From Gaiellasilicea sp046594445 (GTDB taxonomy: Bacteria > Actinomycetota > Thermoleophilia > Gaiellales > Gaiellaceae), in NCBI GenBank assembly GCA_046594445.1, contig JBKJSM010000017.1, forward strand, positions 1-18,811: a DNA stretch of 18,811 nt, in the 5' to 3' direction. Made by a program: the position numbers and the translations under genes. Each line of letters opens with the position of its first letter. Within the stretch, counting starts at the first letter, position 1. The notes under the pieces are model-generated. The model worked only from the letters and a program-made list of their open reading frames with translations. It was not told the origin of the DNA and did no database searches. Positions 6,897-12,863 of this stretch are shown here, in pieces.

Positions 6897-7587
6897 CCCC
6901 ATCGCGCTGCTGTATGACGCGTGGAGCGCGAGCGTGACCGAGGACGTGGAGTTCTACGTCGAGGAGGCCCGCGCGACCGGCGGTTCCGTAGTCGAGCTCG
7001 CCTGCGGCACGGGCCGCATTTCCGTGCCGGTCGCGAAGGCAGGCATTCCGGTGATCGGCGTCGACGCGTCGGCCGGGATGCTCGCGGTCGCGCGGGACTT
7101 CGCCCGGGCGGAAGGCGTCGAGTCTCTCCTCGACCTGCGCCTCGGGGACATGCGCGAGCCGCCGGTCACGGAGCGCGTGCCGCTCGTTCTGATCCCGTTT
7201 CGCTCGCTCCTGCACATGACGTCGGAGCACGACCGGCTGCGTGCGCTCGCCGCTGCGAACGAGCTGCTCCTTCCTGAGGGGCGGCTGGTTTTCGACGTCT
7301 TCGCCCCGAGCAGCGAGGACGTGGAGGACACGCACGGCCGCTGGATCGAGCGCGAGCCCGGGATCTTCGAGCGAGCCGACTGGGATCAGGGAGAGCGGAC
7401 GTTGACGCTCTCGGTCCGGCGCGGCGACGAGGCCTCGACGATGGAGCTCGCCTGGCTCTCGCCGGCGGAGTGGCGGCTGCTCCTCGACCGGACCGGCTTC
7501 GAGGTGCAAGACCAGTGGGGCTGGTTCGACCGCAGGCCGTACGCCGGCGGCGAGGACGTCGTCTTCGCCGCTAGGAGACGAGCGTGA
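6877..7587 (+). CDS. Class I SAM-dependent methyltransferase (second of a tandem pair)
   Basis: A 236-residue paralogue of the preceding gene. It has a more canonical motif I (VELACGTGRISVPVA), then VIGVDASAGMLAVAR and GDMREPPV, and ends with FEVQDQWGWFDRRPYAGGEDVVFAARR, a C-terminal pattern common in this methyltransferase type. The likely start is TTG at 6877, overlapping the end of the first gene by 20 bp. No better start is in frame nearby and the alignment with the paralogue begins here, but there is no strong ribosome site, so coupling to the upstream gene is likely. Its 3' end overlaps the convergent MOSC gene by 17 bp. Substrate unknown. Confidence 0.85.
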   Translation: MSASPYNPIALLYDAWSASVTEDVEFYVEEARATGGSVVELACGTGRISVPVAKAGIPVIGVDASAGMLAVARDFARAEGVESLLDLRLGDMREPPVTERVPLVLIPFRSLLHMTSEHDRLRALAAANELLLPEGRLVFDVFAPSSEDVEDTHGRWIEREPGIFERADWDQGERTLTLSVRRGDEASTMELAWLSPAEWRLLLDRTGFEVQDQWGWFDRRPYAGGEDVVFAARRRA

Positions 7588-8320
7588 CGGCGTCGCCGAC
7601 GCGCACGCGGCCCGGCTCGACGACCTCGGCGTACACGCCGCAGTCGAGGCTCTTCCCATCGGCCTCTCGCACGCCGCGCAGGTCGCGGATCGCGCGCAGC
7701 GTGTCGTAGTCGCGGATCCCGGTGTCCGGATCCTGCGTCGCCACCGCGCACCGGGGCACCGGACCGCCCATCAGCAGCAGGGCGTCGCCGACCCGGACCT
7801 CGCGGCCACGCCACGTGTCCTCCTCGAACGCCTCCGTCCCGTCTAGGTCGAAGAGCATTCGGAAGCGGCGCATGTCGGCCGCACCGAGCCGCTCGACGCT
7901 CGAACGCGACACCATCGTCGCCGGCCGCACGTCAGTCGCGTGGTCGTCGTCGTCGCGTTCGACGAGCTGGATCGAGGCAGAGGCGTAGTCGGAGAGGGCG
8001 TCACCCCAGGGGCCTCTGACGATCCTGCCGCGAACCGGACGGCCCGAAAAGTCGACGGTGACGGCCTCGGCGAGCGCCACCTCACCCTCGACCGTGGCGC
8101 CGTTCGGGAAGGTCAGCCGGAGCGTGCGCGCAACGGGATCCCAGACCGGCCGCACGCGCACGAGCGGCCCGTGCCGGACGCCGGCGACCAGCCTTCCCTC
8201 GCTCAGATGGAAGAACCGCCTGTCCTCGAGAGCCCCGCGCGCGTCGAGGTCGATCGCATCCGGGTGCTCCAGCCCCAGGCTCTTCACCGGCGCGACGTTG
8301 ATCCGCGCGACGGTTGCCAT
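7571..8320 (-). CDS. MOSC-domain protein (N-terminal beta-barrel plus MOSC)
   Basis: A 249-residue protein with the MOSC N-terminal beta-barrel (about 1-110; VARINVAPVKSLG, a typical start for this family) and a MOSC domain (about 115-249). The conserved Cys of the MOSC domain is in GPVPRCAVATQDPDTG, and the C-terminal GRVRVGDAVTLV strand is typical. MOSC proteins are linked to molybdenum-cofactor sulfur transfer or to reduction of N-hydroxylated compounds; which of these applies cannot be read here. The gene faces away from lemA (28-bp gap between ATGs) and runs convergently into the second methyltransferase with a 17-bp overlap. Confidence 0.88.
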   Translation of the reverse strand: MATVARINVAPVKSLGLEHPDAIDLDARGALEDRRFFHLSEGRLVAGVRHGPLVRVRPVWDPVARTLRLTFPNGATVEGEVALAEAVTVDFSGRPVRGRIVRGPWGDALSDYASASIQLVERDDDDHATDVRPATMVSRSSVERLGAADMRRFRMLFDLDGTEAFEEDTWRGREVRVGDALLLMGGPVPRCAVATQDPDTGIRDYDTLRAIRDLRGVREADGKSLDCGVYAEVVEPGRVRVGDAVTLVS

Positions 8321-8326
8321 TCCGGG

Positions 8327-8332
8327 AGCTTA
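8327..8332 (-). promoter_or_regulatory. Putative -10 box (TAAGCT) of the MOSC gene
   Basis: TAAGCT ends 6 nt before the ATG at 8320 on the minus strand, matching the spacing at other gene heads here. A second TANNNT (TATGGT) lies 6 nt further upstream. No ribosome site is visible, in keeping with a leaderless mRNA. Confidence 0.45.
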
Positions 8333-8336
8333 ACCA

Positions 8337-8342
8337 TAGGGT
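8337..8342 (+). promoter_or_regulatory. Putative -10 box (TAGGGT) of lemA
   Basis: TAGGGT ends 6 nt before the lemA ATG at 8349. There is no ribosome site between it and the ATG. It lies within the same 28-bp divergent gap as the MOSC -10 box. Confidence 0.45.
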
Positions 8343-8348
8343 CAGCCA

Positions 8349-8894
8349 ATGCTCTGGATCGTGATCGGGATCGTCGTGGCGCTCGTCGCCGCGCTCGTCC
8401 TCCTCTACAACCGCCTCGTCACCCTGCGCAACCGCGTCGAGAACGCGTGGGCGCAGGTCGACGTGCAGCTGAAGCGCCGCTACGACCTGATCCCGAACCT
8501 GGTCGAGACGGTCAAGGGCTACGCCTCTCACGAGCGCGAGACCTTCGAGGCGGTCACGAACGCCCGGGCGCGCGCCCAGTCGGCGCAGGGCCCGGCGGAG
8601 ACCGGTGCCGCAGAGGGGCTGCTCGGCCAGGCGCTTGGCCGGCTCTTCGCGGTGGCCGAGGCCTACCCCGAGCTCCAAGCCGACGAGAACTTCCGCCAGC
8701 TCCAGGACGAGCTCGCGCAGACCGAGAACAAGATCGCGGTCTCGCGCCAGGTCTACAACGACACCGTCCTCACCTTCAACACCGCGATCCAGACGGTTCC
8801 GGGCGTGCTCGTCGCCGGCCCGTTCGGGTTCGCGAAGAAGGACTTCTTCGAGCTCGAGGGCGAGGCCCGGGAGGCACCACGCGTCGCCTTCTAG
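8349..8894 (+). CDS. lemA: LemA family protein
   Basis: A 181-residue membrane-anchored protein. A single N-terminal TM segment (about residues 2-20, LWIVIGIVVALVAALVLLY) is followed by a helical-bundle domain with the LemA signature: YNRLVTLRNRVENAWAQVDV, then LKRRYDLIPNLVETVKGYASHE and TENKIAVSRQVYNDTVLTFN. Length is normal. LemA proteins very often sit beside DUF2207 or TPM-domain membrane proteins, as here, and are suspected to act with them in envelope or membrane maintenance; the molecular function is not settled. It is the first gene of a two-gene plus-strand unit. Its stop codon lies in the left arm of the long hairpin at the junction with the next gene. Confidence 0.93.
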   Translation: MLWIVIGIVVALVAALVLLYNRLVTLRNRVENAWAQVDVQLKRRYDLIPNLVETVKGYASHERETFEAVTNARARAQSAQGPAETGAAEGLLGQALGRLFAVAEAYPELQADENFRQLQDELAQTENKIAVSRQVYNDTVLTFNTAIQTVPGVLVAGPFGFAKKDFFELEGEAREAPRVAF

Positions 8895-9058
8895 GAGGGC
8901 CTGGCGGAACGTCGCTCGTCGCCGGGGTGCGATGCTCGTTCCGAGGCAAGGACGCAGGGAGCGCCGATAGCCGGTGCTATCGGTGCGACTGAGGACGCCG
9001 CATCGGGGCGAGCAGCGCGGCCCGGCGGCTCAGCGCGCGTTTCGCCAGGCCCTCCTGG
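8891..9058 (+). promoter_or_regulatory. Long imperfect palindrome/RNA hairpin spanning the lemA stop and DUF2207 start
   Basis: Three arm pairs stack on nearly one axis: 8891-8912 with 9037-9058, 8921-8947 with 9000-9026, and 8961-8971 with 8976-8986. Of 60 paired positions I count 50 Watson-Crick, 7 G.U (as plus-strand RNA) and 3 mismatches. The centre is a perfect 8-bp stem (8964-8971/8976-8983) with a CGGT loop. The only offset between arms is 2 nt, between the outer and middle blocks. The lemA TAG is in the outer stem; the candidate DUF2207 GTG starts are in the loop (8974) and inner stem (8983). All seven transition-type imperfections pair as G.U on the plus strand and none is A.C, which points to a folded lemA-DUF2207 transcript rather than a purely DNA palindrome. 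A small MITE-like insertion is the main alternative. Confidence 0.7.
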
Positions 9059-10908
9059 TTGCGCTCCTGGCGGCGCTCGCGCTCGCCGGGGACGCCGCCG
9101 CGAAGTCGTTCACGCTGCCCGCCGCCGAGGTCACCGTCCAGGTCGCCGAGGACGGCAGCCTGCTCGTCGACGAGCTGATCGCCTTCGACTTCGCCGGGGA
9201 CTTCAGCGGCGCCTTCCGCGAGGTTCCGCTCGACGACGGCGAGACGCTCGACCAGGTGTCCGTTTCCGAGGGGAGCGTCCAGTACGCGCCCGGCGCGTGC
9301 GCCGAGCTCCAGTGCGCCGACCGTCCCGGCCGGTTCGGGACGACGCGCACCGAAAAGGGCGTCCGCATCGTCTGGCACTACCGCGCCTCGTTCGAGCCGC
9401 GCCGCTTCCGCGTCCACTACCGGCTGCGCGGGCTCCCGACCGCCTACGACGACGTCGTCGACGTGAACGTCAAGGTCTGGGGCGACGAATGGGAAACCGG
9501 CCTCGGGCAGCTGACCGCGGCGCTGATCGCCCCCGGCGAGATCGTCCGCGCCTGGGGTCACCCGGTCGGCGTGCGCGGCGACGTCGCGATCGAGGACATG
9601 CGCGCGAGTCTGCGCGCGCTCGACATCCCGGCGGGGCAGTTCGTCGAGTTGCGCGCGCTCGTGCCGCGGCGCGTCTTCACGTCGACGGCGGGGATGACGG
9701 TCGAGAGCGGCCCCGGCCTGGAGCGGATCGTCGCCGAGGAGCGCGAGGACGCCGCCACGTATGAGCGCGACCGCGGGAAGATCGATGCGGCGCTCGACAA
9801 CCTCCCCGCCACGATCGCGAAGCTTCTCGCCTTCGCGCTCGGCCCCGCGCTACTCGTGCTCGGCTTCGTCTGGTGGCGCTACGGACGGGAGCGCGACACC
9901 TCCTATGACCGCGAGTACGAGCAGGAGCCGCCGACCGAGATGCAACCCGCTCTGGTGCCCGCGCTGCTCGCGCAGGGCGGCACGCCCGGCTCGCTCGAGT
10001 TCACCGCGACGCTGTTCGACCTGATCCGCCGGGGCCGCTACCGCGCCGAGCCGGTGACGACGGAGCGGAAGATCTGGGGCGGCCTCAAGTCCCAGCAGGT
10101 CGCGGACCTCGAGCTCTCGCTCGGCGACGTGGACGCCGCCGTGGAGGCGTTCGAGGCGCCCGTCGCCGAGGTGATCGACGCGATCCTCGCGGAAGCGCCC
10201 GAGCGGTTGTCCAAGTTCCGCGACCGGATCGAAGAAGACCGCACCGGGAACTCCGAGCGCTTCGCATCCTTCAAGTCGGCGGTGGCGGCCGAGGTGAAGG
10301 GCCGCAGGTGGTTCCAGAACGTCGGGCTTGCGGTGCTGCTCGGCGGGGCGGCGCTGCTCGGCGTGACAGGGGCGGTGACTCTCTTCATCGGCATCGGCTC
10401 GTTCAACTCCGTGGCGCCCAGCTGGAACAGCGTCGTCGAGCTCGCCCTCGGGATCTGCGGCATCGTTGGCGCCGTCACGCTCGTCGGCGCGGCGTTCAAC
10501 CGCCGGCTCTGGCGCCGCCGCTCCGCGGACGCCCAGGCAGAGGCGGAGCGTTGGGATGCGTTCCGGCGCTACCTGACCGACTTTCCACGGCTCGACATCG
10601 CCCCGGCCGCGACCCTCGAGCTGTGGGAGCGATTCCTCGTCTACGGGATCGCGTTCGGGATCGCGGAGCGCGTGCTCCAGGGCGCTCAGCTGCACATGCC
10701 GGAGGCGCTCGCCCAGGCCAGCGGGCTCTACTGGATCGGCCCGCACGGCGACCTCGCCTCAGGCCCCACCTCGATGAGCGTCGGCGACCTGGCCGCCGGC
10801 TTCGGCTCGGCGCTGGCGCCGCCCTCGTCTGGCTCAGGAGGCTTCGGCGGCGGCTTCTCCGGCGGCGGAGGAGGCGGCGGCGGAGGTGGTGGCGGTGGAG
10901 CCTGGTAG
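8974..10908 (+). CDS. DUF2207 family membrane protein with poly-glycine tail
   Basis: About 644 residues. An N-terminal extension is followed by a signal peptide or TM (about 25-43, LLVALLAALALAGDAAA) and an extracytoplasmic beta-rich DUF2207 domain (about 45-270; VTVQVAEDGSLLVDELIAFDFAG, GAFREVPL). Then come TM helices at about 280-300, 449-476 and 488-509, with a cytoplasmic helical region (about 305-445) between. The C-terminus (622-644) is GGFGGGFSGG, a run of glycines and AW, a known trait of this family. It pairs with lemA upstream. The start is uncertain: GTG 8974 and GTG 8983 are the only in-frame choices before the signal peptide, neither has a ribosome site, and both lie inside the junction hairpin. 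Residues 1-28 are wholly encoded by its right arm. The tail overlaps the convergent methyltransferase gene by 75 bp. Confidence 0.88.
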   Translation: MLSVRLRTPHRGEQRGPAAQRAFRQALLVALLAALALAGDAAAKSFTLPAAEVTVQVAEDGSLLVDELIAFDFAGDFSGAFREVPLDDGETLDQVSVSEGSVQYAPGACAELQCADRPGRFGTTRTEKGVRIVWHYRASFEPRRFRVHYRLRGLPTAYDDVVDVNVKVWGDEWETGLGQLTAALIAPGEIVRAWGHPVGVRGDVAIEDMRASLRALDIPAGQFVELRALVPRRVFTSTAGMTVESGPGLERIVAEEREDAATYERDRGKIDAALDNLPATIAKLLAFALGPALLVLGFVWWRYGRERDTSYDREYEQEPPTEMQPALVPALLAQGGTPGSLEFTATLFDLIRRGRYRAEPVTTERKIWGGLKSQQVADLELSLGDVDAAVEAFEAPVAEVIDAILAEAPERLSKFRDRIEEDRTGNSERFASFKSAVAAEVKGRRWFQNVGLAVLLGGAALLGVTGAVTLFIGIGSFNSVAPSWNSVVELALGICGIVGAVTLVGAAFNRRLWRRRSADAQAEAERWDAFRRYLTDFPRLDIAPAATLELWERFLVYGIAFGIAERVLQGAQLHMPEALAQASGLYWIGPHGDLASGPTSMSVGDLAAGFGSALAPPSSGSGGFGGGFSGGGGGGGGGGGGGAW

Positions 10909-11583
10909 CCGGCTCCGGGAGCGCTCGTAGAGCGCGATCGCGCCGGCCACGGCGACGTTGAGCGACTCGGCGGCGCCGGTCGTCGGGATCGTGGCGCGAT
11001 AGTTGCTCTGAGCAACTATCTCCTCCGGCAGGCCCTCTCGCTCGGCGCCGAGCAGGAAGGTGGTCGGCCCGCTGAGCTCGAGCTCGTGCAGGGGCGTCCC
11101 GCCGCTCGCGACCAGCGCTACCCGCTCTCCGGGCGCGTCGTCCCAGGCCACGAGCGGCACGCGGAAGATCGCCCCGGCGGACGCGCGCAGCGCCTTCGCG
11201 CCGAGCGGGTCTGCCGAGCCTTCCGACAGCGCGACCGCGGCGCCAAAGGCGTCGGCGGCGCGCAGGAGCGTCCCCACGTTCCCGGGATCCGAGACGCGCC
11301 AGAGCGCAAGCGTCGTCTCGCGCGGCTCGCGCGGTAGGGCGGCGGTGCGGTAGACCCCGATCGCCCGCGCCGGATGCGCAAGCGTCGAGATCGCGGCCAG
11401 GAGCTCCGGCTCGACGGTCTCGCCGGCGACGAGGAGCTCGATCGGCTCGATCCCGGCCGCAGCGGCCGCGGCGATCAGGTCCTCCCCCTCGACTGCGAAG
11501 AGCCCGAGCTCCTCGCGCTTGCGCTTCTGCGCGAGGAGCTTGCGGACGAGCTTCAGCGTCGGGTTCGACGCCGAGGTGATCAA
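10834..11583 (-). CDS. SpoU/TrmH-family RNA 2'-O-methyltransferase
   Basis: A 249-residue SPOUT methyltransferase expected to 2'-O-methylate rRNA or tRNA ribose using SAM. The N-terminal substrate-binding part (about 1-95) has ITSASNPTLKLVRKL and LFAVEGEDLI. The trefoil-knot domain follows with motif 1 SDPGNVGTLLRAADAFG (catalytic Asn/Arg), motif 2 LLGAEREGLPEE and motif 3 ESLNVAVAGAIALYE. The likely start is TTG at 11583, four bases after the rplT stop; upstream in-frame codons lie inside rplT. This position after rplT is the usual one for the tsnR/ysgA-like gene that precedes pheS in many bacteria. The last 25 or so residues (Ala/Ser/Thr-rich) are simply the antisense of the DUF2207 poly-Gly tail and are probably disordered. 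The exact target nucleotide is unknown. Confidence 0.9.
   Translation of the reverse strand: MITSASNPTLKLVRKLLAQKRKREELGLFAVEGEDLIAAAAAAGIEPIELLVAGETVEPELLAAISTLAHPARAIGVYRTAALPREPRETTLALWRVSDPGNVGTLLRAADAFGAAVALSEGSADPLGAKALRASAGAIFRVPLVAWDDAPGERVALVASGGTPLHELELSGPTTFLLGAEREGLPEEIVAQSNYRATIPTTGAAESLNVAVAGAIALYERSRSRLPGSTATTSAAASSAAGEAAAEAS
10998..11020. repeat. Perfect 23-bp dyad inside the RNA methyltransferase gene
   Basis: Two 11-bp arms (gatagttgctc and its exact complement) flank a single central T. It is AT-richer than its surroundings and lies in the codons for EIVAQSNYR between methyltransferase motifs 2 and 3. The TTGC...GCAA half-sites resemble dimeric regulator operators such as those of MarR-type proteins, but that is only resemblance. 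Confidence 0.6.
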
Positions 11584-11587
11584 TTGG

Positions 11588-11959
11588 TTATGCAGCCTTG
11601 GAGGACTCGAGCGCGGCCTTGGCCTGCTCGACGACGACCGTGAAGGCGGCCGGGTCGGCAACGGCCAGGTCGGCGAGCACCTTGCGGTCGAGCTCGATGC
11701 CGGCCTTGTGCAGCCCGTCGATGAACTGGTTGTACGACAGCCCGTTCGACCGCGCGGCCGCGTTGATGCGCACGATCCAGAGCTGCCGGAACGTCCGCTT
11801 CTTGTTCTTGCGGTCGCGGTAGGCGTAGACGAGCGAGTGCTCGACCTGCTCCTTCGCGTAGCGGTAGCTGCGGCTCTTGAGGCCCCAGTAGCCCTTCGCC
11901 TGGCCGAGAACCTTGCGGCGCTTCTTGCGCGCGTGGACCGATCTCTTGACCCTCGGCAT
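11588..11959 (-). CDS. rplT: Large ribosomal subunit protein bL20
   Basis: A 123-residue bL20 that binds 23S rRNA early in 50S assembly. It has the full family pattern: N-terminal MPRVKRSVHARKKRRKVL, KGYWGLKSRSYRYAKEQV, then YAYRDRKNKKRTFRQLWIVRI, INAAARSNGLSYNQFI and the C-terminal globular part (VLADLAV). Its ATG overlaps the rpmI stop by one base (TAATG), so translation is likely coupled. The methyltransferase TTG follows four bases after its stop. In several bacteria L20 represses its own operon by binding an mRNA site; no L20-like leader could be recognised with confidence here. Confidence 0.98.
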   Translation of the reverse strand: MPRVKRSVHARKKRRKVLGQAKGYWGLKSRSYRYAKEQVEHSLVYAYRDRKNKKRTFRQLWIVRINAAARSNGLSYNQFIDGLHKAGIELDRKVLADLAVADPAAFTVVVEQAKAALESSKAA

Positions 11960-12156
11960 TACTTCAGCCCCAGGAGCTTCTTGAGCCTCGGCGTGTCTGC
12001 CTTGGCGGTCTCGAAGTCCTTGTTGAAGGCCCGCTTACGCTTGGCCGACTTGTGCTCCAGGTTGTGGCTCTGCATCGCGTGCCGGCGCAAGATCTTGCCC
12101 GTTCCCGTCACCTTGAACCGCTTCTTCGCTCCGCTGCCCCGCTTCATCTTTGGCAT
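11959..12156 (-). CDS. rpmI: Large ribosomal subunit protein bL35
   Basis: A 65-residue bL35 starting MPKMKRGSGAKKRFKVTG, with the conserved KILRRHAMQSHNLEHKS segment and a basic composition throughout. An AGGAG ribosome site (12166-12170) lies 9 nt before the ATG, inside the infC frame. Its 5' 122 nt are also read in another frame as the end of infC. The stop overlaps the rplT ATG. The infC-rpmI-rplT order is the standard bacterial one. Confidence 0.98.
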   Translation of the reverse strand: MPKMKRGSGAKKRFKVTGTGKILRRHAMQSHNLEHKSAKRKRAFNKDFETAKADTPRLKKLLGLK

Positions 12157-12718
12157 CTGATTTCACTCCTGCGTTCTTGGTTGGCCCGACCAGCATCACC
12201 ATGTTGCGCCCGTCGAGGAGCGGCGGCGATTCGACCGCGCCGAACTCCTTGATTTCCTCTGCGAGACGGAGCAGCAGGTCGCGGCCCCGCTCCGGATGCA
12301 GGTTCTCGCGCCCCCGGAACATGATCGTGACCTTGACCTTCGCGCGCTGGTGGAGAAAGCGCACGACATGGCCCTTCTTCGTCTCGTAGTCGTGAATACC
12401 GATCTTCGGCCTGAACTTGATCTCCTTGACGTTGATCTGGGTCTGGTGCTTCCGCGCGAGCTTTGCCTTCTGCTCCTGCTCGTAGCGGTACTTGCCGTAG
12501 TCCATCACCCGCGCGACCGGTGGATCGGCCGCCGCGGCGACCTCGACGAGGTCGAGGCCTTTCGAATAGGCGTACTCGCGCGCTTCCTCGGTCGTCTTGA
12601 TCCCGATCTGCTCGCCGTCCTCGCCCACCAGACGTACGTTGGGGACGCGAATGTTCTCGTTGATCCGGTCTTGCGGCTGCGGTACTCGCCGATCTTCCGG
12701 ACGGCGTCTCGGCCTCAA
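12035..12718 (-). CDS. infC: Translation initiation factor IF-3, with C-terminal extension overlapping rpmI
   Basis: A 227-residue IF-3, which binds the 30S subunit and checks start-codon pairing. The N-domain begins QDRINENIRVPNVRLVG (about residues 15-31) and includes DYGKYRYEQEQKAK. The C-domain includes VKEIKFRPKIGIHDYETKKG, VKVTIMFRGRENLHPERG and DGRNMVMLVGP. The family core ends at that last motif. The frame stays open for about 45 more residues and 122 nt into rpmI, giving an acidic, Gln/Gly/Ala-rich tail. Some actinobacterial IF-3s carry long tails, so this may be real. The start is taken as TTG 12718, the first start codon after an in-frame TAG. The best Shine-Dalgarno (12743-12750) lies 24 nt upstream, better placed for a tiny ORF that overlaps this TTG. 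Confidence 0.93.
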   Translation of the reverse strand: MRPRRRPEDRRVPQPQDRINENIRVPNVRLVGEDGEQIGIKTTEEAREYAYSKGLDLVEVAAAADPPVARVMDYGKYRYEQEQKAKLARKHQTQINVKEIKFRPKIGIHDYETKKGHVVRFLHQRAKVKVTIMFRGRENLHPERGRDLLLRLAEEIKEFGAVESPPLLDGRNMVMLVGPTKNAGVKSDAKDEAGQRSEEAVQGDGNGQDLAPARDAEPQPGAQVGQA

Positions 12719-12732
12719 AGGCTCTTCACCAA
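12715..12732 (-). other. Possible leader mini-ORF overlapping the infC start
   Basis: TTG GTG AAG AGC CTT TGA follows a strong AGGGAGGA site by 10 nt, and its TGA overlaps the infC TTG (TTGA). If translated it would hand ribosomes to infC. There is no coding statistic for so short an ORF, so this stays tentative. Confidence 0.25.
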
Positions 12733-12760
12733 GCTGATTGAATCCTCCCTATCGACGACG

Positions 12761-12780
12761 AAAACCGCTGCACGCAGCGG
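12761..12780 (-). terminator. Terminator- or attenuator-like hairpin in the infC leader
   Basis: On the minus strand CCGCTG-CGTG-CAGCGG forms a perfect 6-bp stem followed at once by TTTT. It sits between thrS and infC, 11 nt upstream of the infC leader ribosome site. It may end thrS transcripts, or act as an attenuator for infC-rpmI-rplT. The short U-tract implies partial termination. Confidence 0.55.
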
Positions 12781-12793
12781 CCACATTTCCTCG

Positions 12794-12810
12794 TCAACCG
12801 GCTCGGTTGA
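12794..12810 (-). other. Second hairpin in the thrS-infC spacer
   Basis: A perfect 7-bp stem (TCAACCG/CGGTTGA) with a 3-nt loop lies 13 bp from the terminator-like hairpin. No U-tract follows. Together the two give the 145-nt thrS-infC spacer (12719-12863) a structured-leader look. Confidence 0.4.
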
Positions 12811-12863
12811 ACCCTCGCGAGCGTGAGCCCGGGAAGGTGAGGGGCAGTGGTCCGCTCCTTCTT

